The position numbers and the translations under genes are program-made. The notes beneath the pieces were generated by a model. That model did no database searches. It had not been told where the DNA came from and worked only from the letters and a program-made list of their open reading frames with translations. A stretch of DNA of 64,000 bases from Rhodospirillaceae bacterium (GTDB lineage Bacteria; Pseudomonadota; Alphaproteobacteria; Dongiales; Dongiaceae): positions 1 to 64,000 of the forward strand of contig SSEL01000005.1 in NCBI GenBank assembly GCA_008012315.1. The letters are read 5' to 3'. Shown here one piece after another: positions 46,840 through 55,835 of this stretch (the first letter of the stretch is position 1; every line of letters starts with the position of its first letter).

Positions 46840-47235
46840 ATGGCAATGAATGATCCCCTCGGCGATATGCTGACCCGCATCCGGAATGGCCAGAAGGCCC
46901 GGATGCAGTCGGTCCGTTCGCCGGCCTCCCGGCTGCGCGCCAATGTGCTGGAGGTTTTGAAGCGCGAAGGTTACATCCGTAGCTACAGCGCCGAAAACGA
47001 GAAGCCGGGCGGTGAGCTCGTGATCGAGTTGAAGTATCACGAAGGTGAGCCGGTGATCCGCGAGATCAAGCGTGTTTCGACCCCGGGTCGTCGCGTCTAC
47101 TCGAAGATCTCCGATCTGCCGCGCTTCTATAACGGCCTCGGCATCTCCATCCTCTCGACGCCCCGAGGCGTCATGTCGGACAGCGAAGCTCGCACCGCGA
47201 ATGTCGGCGGCGAAGTGCTGTGCCGCGTGTTCTAA
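46840..47235 (+). CDS. rpsH: 30S ribosomal protein S8
   Basis: The 131-residue primary 16S-binding protein has [20 protein letters not shown] and the C-terminal [20 protein letters not shown], the rRNA-binding signature. Length is typical. In E. coli S8 represses the spc operon at the rplE start; I see no matching structure by eye. Confidence 0.97.
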   Translation: MAMNDPLGDMLTRIRNGQKARMQSVRSPASRLRANVLEVLKREGYIRSYSAENEKPGGELVIELKYHEGEPVIREIKRVSTPGRRVYSKISDLPRFYNGLGISILSTPRGVMSDSEARTANVGGEVLCRVF

Positions 47236-47247
47236 GGAGGCTGATAG

Positions 47248-47781
47248 ATGTCTCGCGTTGGTAAGAACCCGGTTGCTCTTCCGCAGGGCGTCACCATCGA
47301 GGTGGCCAGCGGCGTTGCGACCGTGAAAGGCAAGCTCGGCACCATGAAGCTGCCGGTGAGCAGCCATGTGTCGGTCACCGTCGAAGACGGCAAGGTTTGG
47401 GTGAAGCCGCTGACCCAGAGCAAGGATGCACGGATGATGTGGGGGACGACCCGCGCCAATCTGCGCAACCTGGTGACGGGCGTCAGCGCCGGCTACACCA
47501 AGAACCTGGAAATCAACGGCGTCGGTTATCGTGCTGCCGTGCAGGGCAAGAACCTGCAGCTCCAGCTCGGCTTCAGCCATGACGTGCTGTATCCGATCCC
47601 GGAAGGCATCACGATCAAGTGCGACAAGCCGACCTCGATTTCCATCACCGGCTTTGACAAGCAGCGTGTTGGTCAGGTGGCGGCGGAGATCCGCGGCTAT
47701 AAGCGTCCCGAGCCCTACAAGGGCAAGGGTATCAAATACGATACCGAGACCATCCTGCGTAAGGAAGGCAAGAAGAAGTAA
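47248..47781 (+). CDS. rplF: 50S ribosomal protein L6
   Basis: The 177-residue, two-domain protein near the factor-binding site has [40 protein letters not shown] and the C-terminal [27 protein letters not shown] lies before the ATG. It precedes rplR by nine bases. Confidence 0.98.
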   Translation: MSRVGKNPVALPQGVTIEVASGVATVKGKLGTMKLPVSSHVSVTVEDGKVWVKPLTQSKDARMMWGTTRANLRNLVTGVSAGYTKNLEINGVGYRAAVQGKNLQLQLGFSHDVLYPIPEGITIKCDKPTSISITGFDKQRVGQVAAEIRGYKRPEPYKGKGIKYDTETILRKEGKKK

Positions 47782-47790
47782 GGACCGGCC

Positions 47791-48153
47791 ATGTCGAAAG
47801 CGAAAGAACTCTTTACTCGGCGCCAGGCGCGTGTGCGTACGGCGATCCGGAAGAAGTCTGACGGTCGGCTCCGGCTGTCCGTCTATCGTTCCAGCCTGCA
47901 CATCTATGCGCAGATCATCGACGACACGAAGGGTGAAACCCTGGCTGCCGCATCGACGATCGATAAGGATCTGAAGGCCAAACTCAAGACCGGTGCGACG
48001 GTCGATGCTGCCAAGGAAGTTGGCAAGCTGATCGCAGCTCGCGCCGCCGAAAAGGGCATCAAGGAAGTGGTGTTCGATCGCGGCGGTTACATCTATCACG
48101 GCCGCGTCAAGGCGCTGGCTGATGCGGCCCGCGAAGGCGGTCTGTCGTTCTAA
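47791..48153 (+). CDS. rplR: 50S ribosomal protein L18
   Basis: The 120-residue 5S rRNA-binding protein has [40 protein letters not shown] and the C-terminal [20 protein letters not shown]. Length is typical. rpsE follows after 14 bases. Confidence 0.97.
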   Translation: MSKAKELFTRRQARVRTAIRKKSDGRLRLSVYRSSLHIYAQIIDDTKGETLAAASTIDKDLKAKLKTGATVDAAKEVGKLIAARAAEKGIKEVVFDRGGYIYHGRVKALADAAREGGLSF

Positions 48154-48167
48154 GCAAGGATTGCGAA

Positions 48168-48740
48168 ATGGCACGTGCAGCAAAATCGGAACGTCGCGAT
48201 CGGGAGCAGCGGGAACGCGCTCAGGAAGTCGAGCTGATCGAAAAGCTCGTCGGCATCAATCGCGTCGCGAAGGTGGTTAAGGGCGGTAAGCGTTTCGGCT
48301 TCGCCGCGATCGTCGTGGTCGGCGATGGCAAGGGCCGCGTTGGTCATGGCACCGGCAAGGCGCGCGAAGTTCCCGAAGCGATCCGCAAGGCGACGGAACA
48401 TGCGAAGCGGTCGATGATCCGCGTTCCGCTCCGCGAGGGTCGGACGCTGCATCATGACGTGAACGGCCATTATGGCGCCGGTCGCGTGGTGATGCGGGCA
48501 GCGGATGCCGGTACCGGTATTATTGCCGGTGGTCCGGTCCGCGCGATCTTCGAAGCGCTCGGCGTTCATGACGTCGTCGCCAAGTCGGTCGGGACCTCGA
48601 ACCCGCACAACATGATCAAGGCGGCGATGGACGCCCTGTCGCAGTGCAGCTCGCCCCGTTCGGTGGCGGCGCGCCGCGGCAAGAAAGTGGGCGAGGTTTT
48701 TGGCAGCCGTAAGGGTGCCGAAGCCGAGATCAGCGAATAA
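48168..48740 (+). CDS. rpsE: 30S ribosomal protein S5
   Basis: The 190-residue protein affects fidelity. It has [40 protein letters not shown] and [20 protein letters not shown]. It carries an N-terminal charged extension ([20 protein letters not shown]) and a longer C-terminal tail than E. coli S5 (167 residues), as is usual in alphaproteobacteria. Confidence 0.97.
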   Translation: MARAAKSERRDREQRERAQEVELIEKLVGINRVAKVVKGGKRFGFAAIVVVGDGKGRVGHGTGKAREVPEAIRKATEHAKRSMIRVPLREGRTLHHDVNGHYGAGRVVMRAADAGTGIIAGGPVRAIFEALGVHDVVAKSVGTSNPHNMIKAAMDALSQCSSPRSVAARRGKKVGEVFGSRKGAEAEISE

Positions 48741-48752
48741 GGCAGGTGGATG

Positions 48753-48935
48753 ATGGCAAAGCTGAAGATCACCCAGGTCGGCAGCCCGATCGGGCGTCCG
48801 AAGGAGCAGGAAGCGACGTTGATCGGCCTTGGCCTCAACAAGCTCAACCGCAGCCGTGAGGTCGAGGATACCCCGTCGATCCGTGGCATGCTGCGGGCTG
48901 TGCAGCATCTGGTCCGCGTCGAAGCGGCGAAGTAA
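48753..48935 (+). CDS. rpmD: 50S ribosomal protein L30
   Basis: The 60-residue protein has [20 protein letters not shown] and [20 protein letters not shown], the usual short bacterial L30. The gene has two adjacent ATG codons (48750 and 48753); the second gives MAKLKITQ and has AGGTGG upstream. It lies 56 bases before rplO. Confidence 0.96.
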   Translation: MAKLKITQVGSPIGRPKEQEATLIGLGLNKLNRSREVEDTPSIRGMLRAVQHLVRVEAAK

Positions 48936-48991
48936 TCACGGTCGGGCGGCGCGGGAGACCGAAGCCGCCCATCGAATAGGGAAATGAGATC

Positions 48992-49483
48992 ATGAAACTC
49001 AACCAGCTCTCGGACAATCAGGGCGCCCGCAAGAGCCGCATCCGCGTCGGCCGCGGTATCGGCTCCGGCAAGGGCAAGACCGGTGGTCGTGGCGGCAAGG
49101 GCCAGACGGCGCGTTCCGGTGTGGCGATCAACGGCTTCGAAGGTGGCCAGATGCCGCTGTTCCGCCGTCTGCCGAAGAAGGGCTTCAACAACATTTTCCG
49201 CCTGGATTTCGTGGTGGTGAATGTCGGTACCTTGCAGCAGGCGATCGAGGACAAGCGTCTGGATGCCGGCAAGACGGTGACCGCGCAGGTGCTGAAGGAA
49301 GCCGGTATCATCAACCGCGTCCTTGACGGCATCCGTCTCTTGAACAAAGGCAATCTTAAGAGCAAGTTAACCATTGAAGTCGCCGGTGCCTCCAAGGCCG
49401 CTATCGAAGCAGTTGAAAAGGCGGGCGGTTCGGTGGTCGTCAAGGCGCCCAAGGTGCCTGCCGAGAAGGCCGCCAAGGCTTAA
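48992..49483 (+). CDS. rplO: 50S ribosomal protein L15
   Basis: The 163-residue assembly protein has a Gly/Lys-rich N-terminal extension ([20 protein letters not shown]), [18 protein letters not shown], and an Ala/Lys-rich C-terminus ([13 protein letters not shown]). Length is somewhat above E. coli L15 (144). It precedes secY by 30 bases. Confidence 0.97.
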   Translation: MKLNQLSDNQGARKSRIRVGRGIGSGKGKTGGRGGKGQTARSGVAINGFEGGQMPLFRRLPKKGFNNIFRLDFVVVNVGTLQQAIEDKRLDAGKTVTAQVLKEAGIINRVLDGIRLLNKGNLKSKLTIEVAGASKAAIEAVEKAGGSVVVKAPKVPAEKAAKA

Positions 49484-49513
49484 TATTGCGTAACCGAAAG
49501 GAACAGAACGGTC

Positions 49514-50881
49514 ATGGCCTCGGCGGCTGAACAGCTTGCGGCGAATATCAATTTCGGCGCTTTCGCCAAAGCGACCGAGCTCAAGAATCGTATCTGGTTC
49601 ACCTTAGGTGCACTCGTCGTTGCCCGCATCGGGGCCTATATCCCGTTGCCGGGCATCGACGCGCAGGCTTTTGCAGCTTTCTTCGCCCAGCATTCCGGCG
49701 GAGTGCTCGGCATGGTCGATATGTTCGCCGGCGGCGCCATCAGCCGCATGACGATCTTCGCCCTCGGCATTATGCCATATATCTCGGCCTCCATTATCAT
49801 GCAGCTGCTGACCTCGGTCTCGCCGCAATTGGAAGCGCTGAAGAAGGAAGGCGAGAGCGGCCGTAAGAAGATCAATCAATATACCCGCTACGGGACGGTT
49901 GCCCTGGGCGTTATCCAGGCCATTGCCATCGCGCGTGGCCTCGCCGCGATGTCCGGCCCAAGTGGCGGCGTCGTGAACAATCCCGATATTTTCTTCTATG
50001 TCGCGACAGTCAGCAGCCTGGTCTGCGGCACCATGTTCCTGATGTGGATTGGCGAGCAGATCACGTCGCGCGGAATCGGCAACGGCATCTCGTTGATCAT
50101 CTTCGCCGGTATCGTCGCGCGCCTGCCAACTGCGGTCGGTCAGTTGTTCGAGCAGTTGCGCACCGGATCGATCAGCCCGATTTTCGTGCTTGCCGTGCTG
50201 GTCCTGGCGATTGCCGTCATCACCTTCATCGTGTTCTTCGAGCGGGCCCAGCGCCGGGTTGTCATTCAGTATCCGAAGCGCCAGGTCGGCAATAAGATGT
50301 ATGGCGGCGAGAACTCGCATCTGCCGTTGAAGCTGAACAGCTCCGGTGTGATTCCGCCGATCTTTGCCTCGTCGCTGCTGCTCCTGCCGCTGACCATTGC
50401 CGGTTTCTCGGGCAACCCTGCCGCAGTTGGCGCCGGCGGCTGGTTCGATACGGTGATGCAGGACATTCAACTCTATGTCGGTCACGGCAAGCCGGCTTAC
50501 ATAGCGCTTTACATTGCGCTGATTGTCTTCTTCTCCTTCTTCTACACTGCGATCGTCTTCAATCCCGAAGAGACCGCGGATAATTTGAAGAAATATGGCG
50601 GCTTCGTGCCGGGTATCCGGCCAGGCAAAAACACGTCCGATTATCTGGACTATGTTCTGACGCGGTTAACGGTGCTCGGCGCGGCTTATCTCTGCTTCGT
50701 CTGTGTCCTGCCTGAGATTCTGATCTCGCAATATTCCATCCCGTTCTATTTCGGCGGTACGAGCTTGCTGATCGTCGTCTCGGTGACCATGGATACTGTC
50801 GCGCAGATCCATTCGCACCTGTTGGCGCATCAGTATGAAGGGCTTATCAAGAAGGCCAAGCTGAAAGGACGCCGGGGGTGA
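49514..50881 (+). CDS. secY: Preprotein translocase subunit SecY
   Basis: The 455-residue channel protein should have ten membrane segments. Conserved parts are RIGAYIPLPGIDAQAF, the plug/TM2 region MFAGGAISRMTIFALGIMPY, ISASIIMQLLTSVSP, and the cytosolic loop KYGGFVPGIRPGKNTSDYL. It forms the inner-membrane protein-conducting channel with SecE and SecG. Its stop overlaps the adk start by four bases (GTGA). rpmJ, which follows secY in E. coli, is not present. Confidence 0.97.
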   Translation: MASAAEQLAANINFGAFAKATELKNRIWFTLGALVVARIGAYIPLPGIDAQAFAAFFAQHSGGVLGMVDMFAGGAISRMTIFALGIMPYISASIIMQLLTSVSPQLEALKKEGESGRKKINQYTRYGTVALGVIQAIAIARGLAAMSGPSGGVVNNPDIFFYVATVSSLVCGTMFLMWIGEQITSRGIGNGISLIIFAGIVARLPTAVGQLFEQLRTGSISPIFVLAVLVLAIAVITFIVFFERAQRRVVIQYPKRQVGNKMYGGENSHLPLKLNSSGVIPPIFASSLLLLPLTIAGFSGNPAAVGAGGWFDTVMQDIQLYVGHGKPAYIALYIALIVFFSFFYTAIVFNPEETADNLKKYGGFVPGIRPGKNTSDYLDYVLTRLTVLGAAYLCFVCVLPEILISQYSIPFYFGGTSLLIVVSVTMDTVAQIHSHLLAHQYEGLIKKAKLKGRRG

Positions 50882-51534
50882 ATCTCATACTGCTGGGTCC
50901 GCCAGGGGCGGGCAAGGGGACACAGGCCAAGCGTCTGTTCGACAAACATAAGCTGGTGCAACTGTCGACGGGTGACATGTTGCGCGCTGAAGTGGCGTCA
51001 GGCAGCGAGTTGGGCCAACAGGCGAAGAAGGTGATGGAAGCCGGGCAGTTGATGCCGGACAACATCATCATTGACATGATTTCGAAGCGTATCGATGCGC
51101 CGGATTGCCGGAACGGCTTCGTGCTGGACGGTTTCCCGCGGACGGAAGGTCAGGCGGTCGCGCTGGACGATATGCTGAACAAGAAGGGTGGTCATATCGA
51201 CGCGGTGATCGAGCTTGCTGTCGATGAGAGCGCCTTGATTGAACGGATTTCCGGGCGGTTTGCCTGCGCCAAATGCGGCGCCGGCTACCATGACACGTTT
51301 CAGCGCCCGAAAAAGGACGGTGTTTGTGATGTTTGCGGCGGCACGGAATTCGTCCGTCGCAAGGATGACAATGCCGAAACGGTGAAAGCCAGGCTGATTG
51401 CCTATCGCGAGCAAACCGCCCCGATTCTGCCTTATTACAAGGCAAAGGGGCTGCTCCAACAGGTGGACGGCATGGCCGATTTGGATGACGTAACCGCGGC
51501 AATCGACGCCGTGCTGGCGAAGGTCCGCAAGTAA
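50878..51534 (+). CDS. adk: Adenylate kinase with zinc-type LID
   Basis: The 218-residue enzyme interconverts ATP, ADP and AMP. The P-loop is GPPGAGKGTQAK near the start, the AMP site includes LSTGDMLRAEV, and DGFPRT is present. The LID holds CAKCGAGYHDTFQ and CDVCGG, so it is the four-Cys zinc-binding form, unlike E. coli Adk. The start is GTG at 50878, overlapping secY. It ends the spc-type block; a strong new promoter follows before rpsM. Confidence 0.97.
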   Translation: MNLILLGPPGAGKGTQAKRLFDKHKLVQLSTGDMLRAEVASGSELGQQAKKVMEAGQLMPDNIIIDMISKRIDAPDCRNGFVLDGFPRTEGQAVALDDMLNKKGGHIDAVIELAVDESALIERISGRFACAKCGAGYHDTFQRPKKDGVCDVCGGTEFVRRKDDNAETVKARLIAYREQTAPILPYYKAKGLLQQVDGMADLDDVTAAIDAVLAKVRK

Positions 51535-51584
51535 CCCATTGGGTTCTTTCGTAAATTTCGTGTCTTTTGAGACGGGATTGATGA

Positions 51585-51612
51585 TTGACGGGAGCGCGAA
51601 TCTGCATATAAT
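51585..51612 (+). promoter_or_regulatory. Internal promoter before rpsM
   Basis: TTGACG (51585-51590), a 16-base spacer and a perfect TATAAT (51607-51612) lie in the 153-base adk-rpsM gap. The predicted start near 51619 leaves a leader of about 70 bases with a GC-rich inverted segment (around GGGCCTTCGGGGC). This should drive rpsM-rpsK-rpoA-rplQ independently. Confidence 0.8.
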
Positions 51613-51687
51613 GCGCGCCTCTCGACCACCTTGGGTGACCGGGCCTTCGGGGCACGCCCAGATCCGTGTAAAGTGAGGAGACTGACA

Positions 51688-52056
51688 GTGGCGCGTATTG
51701 CTGGCGTCAACATTCCGACGCAAAAGCGAGTGGTTATCGCTTTGACCTACATTCACGGCATTGGCTCGGTGAAAGCTAAGGAGATTTGCGGCAAGGTCGG
51801 CATTCCGGCTGAGCGTCGCGTCAACCAGCTCTCGGACGCCGATGTCGTCCGCATTCGCGAAGTGATCGACCAGGATTATCGCGTGGAAGGCGATCTGCGT
51901 CGTGAAGTTGCCATGAACATCAAGCGTTTGATGGATCTTGGCTGCTATCGCGGCCTGCGTCACCGCAAGGGCCTGCCGGTCCGCGGTCAGCGCACCCACA
52001 CCAATGCCCGCACGCGTAAGGGCCCGGCGAAGGCGATCGCCGGCAAGAAGAAGTAA
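51688..52056 (+). CDS. rpsM: 30S ribosomal protein S13
   Basis: The 122-residue head protein has [20 protein letters not shown] with a GTG start at 51688, [20 protein letters not shown], and the basic tail [17 protein letters not shown] that reaches the P-site tRNA. GAGGAG lies nine bases before the GTG; an ATG at 51631 would add 19 unconserved residues. Confidence 0.97.
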   Translation: MARIAGVNIPTQKRVVIALTYIHGIGSVKAKEICGKVGIPAERRVNQLSDADVVRIREVIDQDYRVEGDLRREVAMNIKRLMDLGCYRGLRHRKGLPVRGQRTHTNARTRKGPAKAIAGKKK

Positions 52057-52095
52057 TTCCGGTCGCCGACCGGCCGGTTAAGGAACGGAAAGATA

Positions 52096-52494
52096 ATGGC
52101 CAAGGCTCCAGCTAATGCCCAGCGCGTTCGTCGTCGCGAACGCAAGAACATCACCTCCGGCATCGCGCATGTGAATGCCAGCTTCAACAACACCATGATC
52201 ACCATCACGGATGATCAGGGCAACACCGTGGCTTGGTCCTCATCCGGTGCGCAGGGCTTCAAGGGCTCGCGCAAATCGACCCCCTATGCCGCCCAGGTTG
52301 CCGCCGACAATGCCGCCAAGAAGGCGGCCGAGCACGGCGTGAAGATGCTGGAAGTGGAAGTGAAGGGCCCGGGGGCCGGCCGTGAATCGGCGCTGCGCGC
52401 GCTGCAGGCTGCGGGCTTCACCATCACGTCGATTCGCGACGTGACGCCGATCCCGCATAATGGTTGCCGGCCGCCCAAGCGGCGCCGCGTCTAA
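52096..52494 (+). CDS. rpsK: 30S ribosomal protein S11
   Basis: The 132-residue platform protein has [40 protein letters not shown] and the C-terminal [14 protein letters not shown], whose Asn-Gly pair is the usual isoaspartate site. It follows rpsM by 39 bases. In this class rpsD does not lie between rpsK and rpoA, and that holds here. Confidence 0.98.
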   Translation: MAKAPANAQRVRRRERKNITSGIAHVNASFNNTMITITDDQGNTVAWSSSGAQGFKGSRKSTPYAAQVAADNAAKKAAEHGVKMLEVEVKGPGAGRESALRALQAAGFTITSIRDVTPIPHNGCRPPKRRRV

Positions 52495-52506
52495 GACTGT
52501 TTTTCC

Positions 52507-52531
52507 GCCGGCCCCCAAGAGTGGGGCCGGC
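52507..52531 (+). other. Hairpin between rpsK and rpoA
   Basis: GCCGGCCCC (52507-52515) pairs perfectly with GGGGCCGGC (52523-52531) around a seven-base loop, 12 bases after the rpsK stop. It is followed by CCTCTATAG and no T-tract. The gap to rpoA is 154 bases. It may be a partial terminator or processing site that sets the rpoA level. Confidence 0.55.
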
Positions 52532-52648
52532 CCTCTATAGCGGCCATCAGCGGATTTAATACCGCGATTACATATAGCGTTGGCCGCACGGTTTTTGAGG
52601 CGAGAGCGATTGGATGGCTGCTCGCCGTTTTGCATGAGGAAAGTCGCT

Positions 52649-53662
52649 GTGATTCAGAAGAACTGGACCGAGCTGATCAAGTCGAACAAGAAGATCGACA
52701 CGAGCGGCGATGGCAAGCGCTTTGCCACGATCGTCGCCGAACCGCTGGAACGCGGTTTTGCACTGACCTTGGGCAATGCGCTGCGTCGTGTGCTGCTCTC
52801 GTCGCTGCAGGGTGCTGCGGTGACCGCCGTTCATATCGACGGCGTGCTGCACGAATTCTCGTCGATCCCGGGCGTGCGGGAAGATGTCACCGACATCATC
52901 CTGAACATCAAGACGATCGCACTGCGCATGGGCGGTGACGGTCCGAAGCGGATGCGTCTGAAGGCCCAGGGGCCCGGCGAAGTGAAGGCCGGCCAGATCG
53001 AAACCGGCCACGACATCGAGATTCTCAATCCGGATCTGGTGATCTGCACCCTTGACCAGGGCGCTAATCTGTCGATGGAATTCACCGTCGAAAGCGGCAA
53101 GGGCTATGTCCCGGCCTCGCAGAACCGTCCGGAAGATGCGCCGATCGGCCTGATCCCGGTGGACGCGATCTTCAGCCCGGTGCGCAAGGTCTCCTACAAG
53201 GTCGATAACAGCCGTGTCGGCCAGGTGACCGACTATGACAAGCTGTCGATGCAGATCGAGACCAACGGCGCCATTTCGCCGGAAGATTCCGTGGCGATCG
53301 CTGCCCGTATCCTGCAGGACCAGTTGCAGCTCTTCATCAACTTCGAAGAGCCCTCGGCTGCGACCGAAGAGTCGAAGGCTGTGGAGCCACCGTTCAACAA
53401 GAACCTGCTGCGCAAGGTCGACGAGCTCGAGCTCTCGGTCCGCTCGGCGAATTGCTTGAAGAACGACAATATCGTGTACATCGGCGATCTCGTTCAGAAG
53501 ACCGAAGCGGAAATGCTCCGTACGCCGAATTTCGGCCGCAAGTCGCTGAACGAAATCAAGGAAGTGCTGGCGCAGATGGGCCTCCATCTCGGTATGGAAA
53601 TCCCCAACTGGCCGCCGGAGAATATCGAAGAGATGGCGAAGCGGCTCGACGAGCCGTATTGA
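52649..53662 (+). CDS. rpoA: RNA polymerase alpha subunit
   Basis: The 337-residue subunit nucleates RNA polymerase. The N-terminal domain (1-235) has [20 protein letters not shown] and the dimer/β-contact region. The C-terminal domain (about 255-325) has [20 protein letters not shown] and [16 protein letters not shown], the UP-element and activator-binding helices. The GTG at 52649 gives the usual [11 protein letters not shown] start, with GAGGAAAG five bases upstream. An ATG at 52580 would add 23 unrelated residues. Confidence 0.97.
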   Translation: MIQKNWTELIKSNKKIDTSGDGKRFATIVAEPLERGFALTLGNALRRVLLSSLQGAAVTAVHIDGVLHEFSSIPGVREDVTDIILNIKTIALRMGGDGPKRMRLKAQGPGEVKAGQIETGHDIEILNPDLVICTLDQGANLSMEFTVESGKGYVPASQNRPEDAPIGLIPVDAIFSPVRKVSYKVDNSRVGQVTDYDKLSMQIETNGAISPEDSVAIAARILQDQLQLFINFEEPSAATEESKAVEPPFNKNLLRKVDELELSVRSANCLKNDNIVYIGDLVQKTEAEMLRTPNFGRKSLNEIKEVLAQMGLHLGMEIPNWPPENIEEMAKRLDEPY

Positions 53663-53824
53663 GTCATCTGAGCGTTGCGTAAAGGTTTGGGCCATGGTGG
53701 CCCGGCCTGCCGTACATGGCGCCGATCAGTGATTATCAGTGATCGGTGACCGCGGCGGCGGGACGTGTAGTCGGTTTCGCTATTGCCGAGTGCAGGCGAG
53801 GCCAAGCGAGAGAGGAGATGTCAA

Positions 53825-54253
53825 ATGCGTCACGGATTGAGCGGCCGTAAGCTGAATCGGACCAGCAGCCACCGTAAGGCGATGTTCAACAACCTGGCCC
53901 ATGCGCTGGTGAAGCATGAGCAGATCAAGACGACCCTTCCCAAGGCGAAGGATCTGCGCCCGATCGTTGAAAAACTGGTGACGCTGGGCAAGCGGGGCGG
54001 CCTGCATGCCCGCCGGCAGATCCTGGCCTCGCTGAAGGACGAGAAGATGGCTGAAAAGCTGCTGACCGTCCTCGCCGAGCGTTACAAGAGCCGCAATGGC
54101 GGCTATACCCGCGTCCTAAAGGCCGGTTTCCGCTATGGCGATATGGCGCCGATGGCAGTGATCGAGTTCGTCGATCGCGATCCGGCTGCCAAGGGTCAGG
54201 ATTCCGGCCCGAAGCAGATTGCCGATGACGAAGGCGAAGCCGCCGAGGCCTAA
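53825..54253 (+). CDS. rplQ: 50S ribosomal protein L17
   Basis: The 142-residue protein has [39 protein letters not shown] and [20 protein letters not shown], all conserved. The C-terminal 20 residues are acidic and lineage-specific. GAGAGAGGAG precedes the ATG at 53825. It closes the ribosomal superoperon and has a terminator 28 bases after its stop. Confidence 0.97.
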   Translation: MRHGLSGRKLNRTSSHRKAMFNNLAHALVKHEQIKTTLPKAKDLRPIVEKLVTLGKRGGLHARRQILASLKDEKMAEKLLTVLAERYKSRNGGYTRVLKAGFRYGDMAPMAVIEFVDRDPAAKGQDSGPKQIADDEGEAAEA

Positions 54254-54281
54254 GGCCTTTTGCGGATCGAGACGATCGAAG

Positions 54282-54305
54282 GGGCAGCCGCGAGGCTGCC
54301 CTTTT
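54282..54305 (+). terminator. Terminator of the ribosomal superoperon
   Basis: GGGCAGCC (54282-54289) pairs perfectly with GGCTGCCC (54294-54301) around a GCGA tetraloop and is followed by TTTT. It lies just after rplQ and before the protease gene. Confidence 0.9.
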
Positions 54306-54400
54306 GCATTACCGATCCTCGTACATTCCTGTCTTTTGCATTCTCTGGCCCAAGCACCATATCATAACCCAAAACGACAACTCTGGAGTTGAGCTGAAAA

Positions 54401-55825
54401 ATGTTGCGCCGCGCTTTGTTCCTGCTGGTGTTCTCGATGATTGGCAGTTTTGCGCTGACCAGCTTTACCCTGCCCAGCCCAGGCAGGGCCGACACTGTCG
54501 TTCCATCATCGCCTGCGCAGATCGAGCTGAGCTTTGCCCCGGTGGTCAAACGCGTGGCGCCCTCGGTCGTCAATATCTACACCCGCAAGGTGGTGCAGGA
54601 ACAGCTCTCCTCGCCGTTCTTCAACGATCCGTTTTTCCGGCAGTTCTTCGGCGATCAATCGCAATTCGGCCGGCCGCGCGAGCGGGTGCAGAATTCCCTG
54701 GGCTCCGGCGTGATCGTGCGGGCAGACGGCTTGGTGGTCACCAATAATCACGTCATCAAAGGCGCCGACCAGATCACCGTGGTGCTTAATGACGGCCGCG
54801 AATTCGAGGCGAAGGTGATCGCGGCGGAAGAACAGCTCGACCTCGCATTGCTGCGCGTGGATACCAAGGACGAAAAGCTGCCGCCGCTGGAGCTGCGCGA
54901 TTCCGATGACCTGGAAGTGGGCGATCTGGTGCTGGCGATCGGCAATCCTTTCGGTGTCGGTCAGACGGTGACCAGCGGCATCGTTTCGGGCCTGGCGCGG
55001 ACGCGGACCGGCATCAATGATTTCGGCTTCTTCATCCAGACCGATGCGGCGATCAATCCCGGTAATTCCGGTGGTGCCCTGGTGACGATGGATGGCCGCG
55101 TCGTCGGCATCAATACCGCGATTTTCTCGAAGACCGGAGGGTCGGTCGGCATTGGCTTCGCCATTCCCAGCAATATGGTGAAGGCGATGATCGGTGCCGA
55201 GGCCAATGGCGGTAAATTCGTCCGGCCGTGGATCGGCGCTTCGGGCGAAGAACTGACGGCCGAGATCGCCAAGAGCCTGGGGCTGCCGAAGCCGGGCGGT
55301 GTGGTGATCAAGCAGGTCTACCCCGACGGCCCGGCGGTGCGCGCCGGCATCAAGCCGGGCGACGTGATCACGGCGGTCAATGGCAAGCTGGTCAAGGACC
55401 CCGAGGCGCTGCGGTTCCGGTTGGCGACACAGCAGTTGGGGACGCCGGCGACGCTGGAGGTCATGACTCGCGGCGAGAGCCGTGAGGTCAAGATCGATAT
55501 GATCGCGGCGCCGAACACGCCGGCCCCGGATGAGCAGATCATCAAAGGACGCAATCCGCTATCCGGAGCCGTGGTGGCCAATCTGTCGCCGGCCTTGTCG
55601 GAAGAGCTTTCGATCGCTCCCTGGAACGGTGTCGTGGTGACCAAGGTGCGGCGCGGCAGCTTCGCCGATCAATTCAATCTGCGGCAGGGCGATGTCATCG
55701 TGAAGCTGAACAATCGGAACATCGATACGACGAAACAGCTGATGGAGGCGGTGTCCAAACAGGCCGACGAATGGTTGATCACCATCAATCGTGGCGGCCA
55801 GGTGAAGACCCTGCGGATCGACTGA
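54401..55825 (+). CDS. Periplasmic HtrA/Do-type serine protease
   Basis: The 474-residue protein has a signal peptide (about 1-30), a trypsin-like domain with triad H117 (NNHVIKG), D148 (LDLALL) and S223 (NPGNSGGAL), and two PDZ domains (about 265-350 and 380-470). It is a DegP/DegQ/MucD-type envelope quality-control protease. The linker LSSPFFNDPFFRQFFGDQ corresponds to the LA loop. It has its own start site after the rplQ terminator and precedes rarA by 10 bases. DegP and DegQ cannot be separated here, so no symbol is given. Confidence 0.94.
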   Translation: MLRRALFLLVFSMIGSFALTSFTLPSPGRADTVVPSSPAQIELSFAPVVKRVAPSVVNIYTRKVVQEQLSSPFFNDPFFRQFFGDQSQFGRPRERVQNSLGSGVIVRADGLVVTNNHVIKGADQITVVLNDGREFEAKVIAAEEQLDLALLRVDTKDEKLPPLELRDSDDLEVGDLVLAIGNPFGVGQTVTSGIVSGLARTRTGINDFGFFIQTDAAINPGNSGGALVTMDGRVVGINTAIFSKTGGSVGIGFAIPSNMVKAMIGAEANGGKFVRPWIGASGEELTAEIAKSLGLPKPGGVVIKQVYPDGPAVRAGIKPGDVITAVNGKLVKDPEALRFRLATQQLGTPATLEVMTRGESREVKIDMIAAPNTPAPDEQIIKGRNPLSGAVVANLSPALSEELSIAPWNGVVVTKVRRGSFADQFNLRQGDVIVKLNNRNIDTTKQLMEAVSKQADEWLITINRGGQVKTLRID

Positions 55826-55835
55826 CGGAGGAGAT

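Noticed and set aside
53725..53743. Tandem ATCAGTGAT before rplQ
   Set aside because: Only two copies with a 10-base period; no link to a known binding site and likely a local slip.
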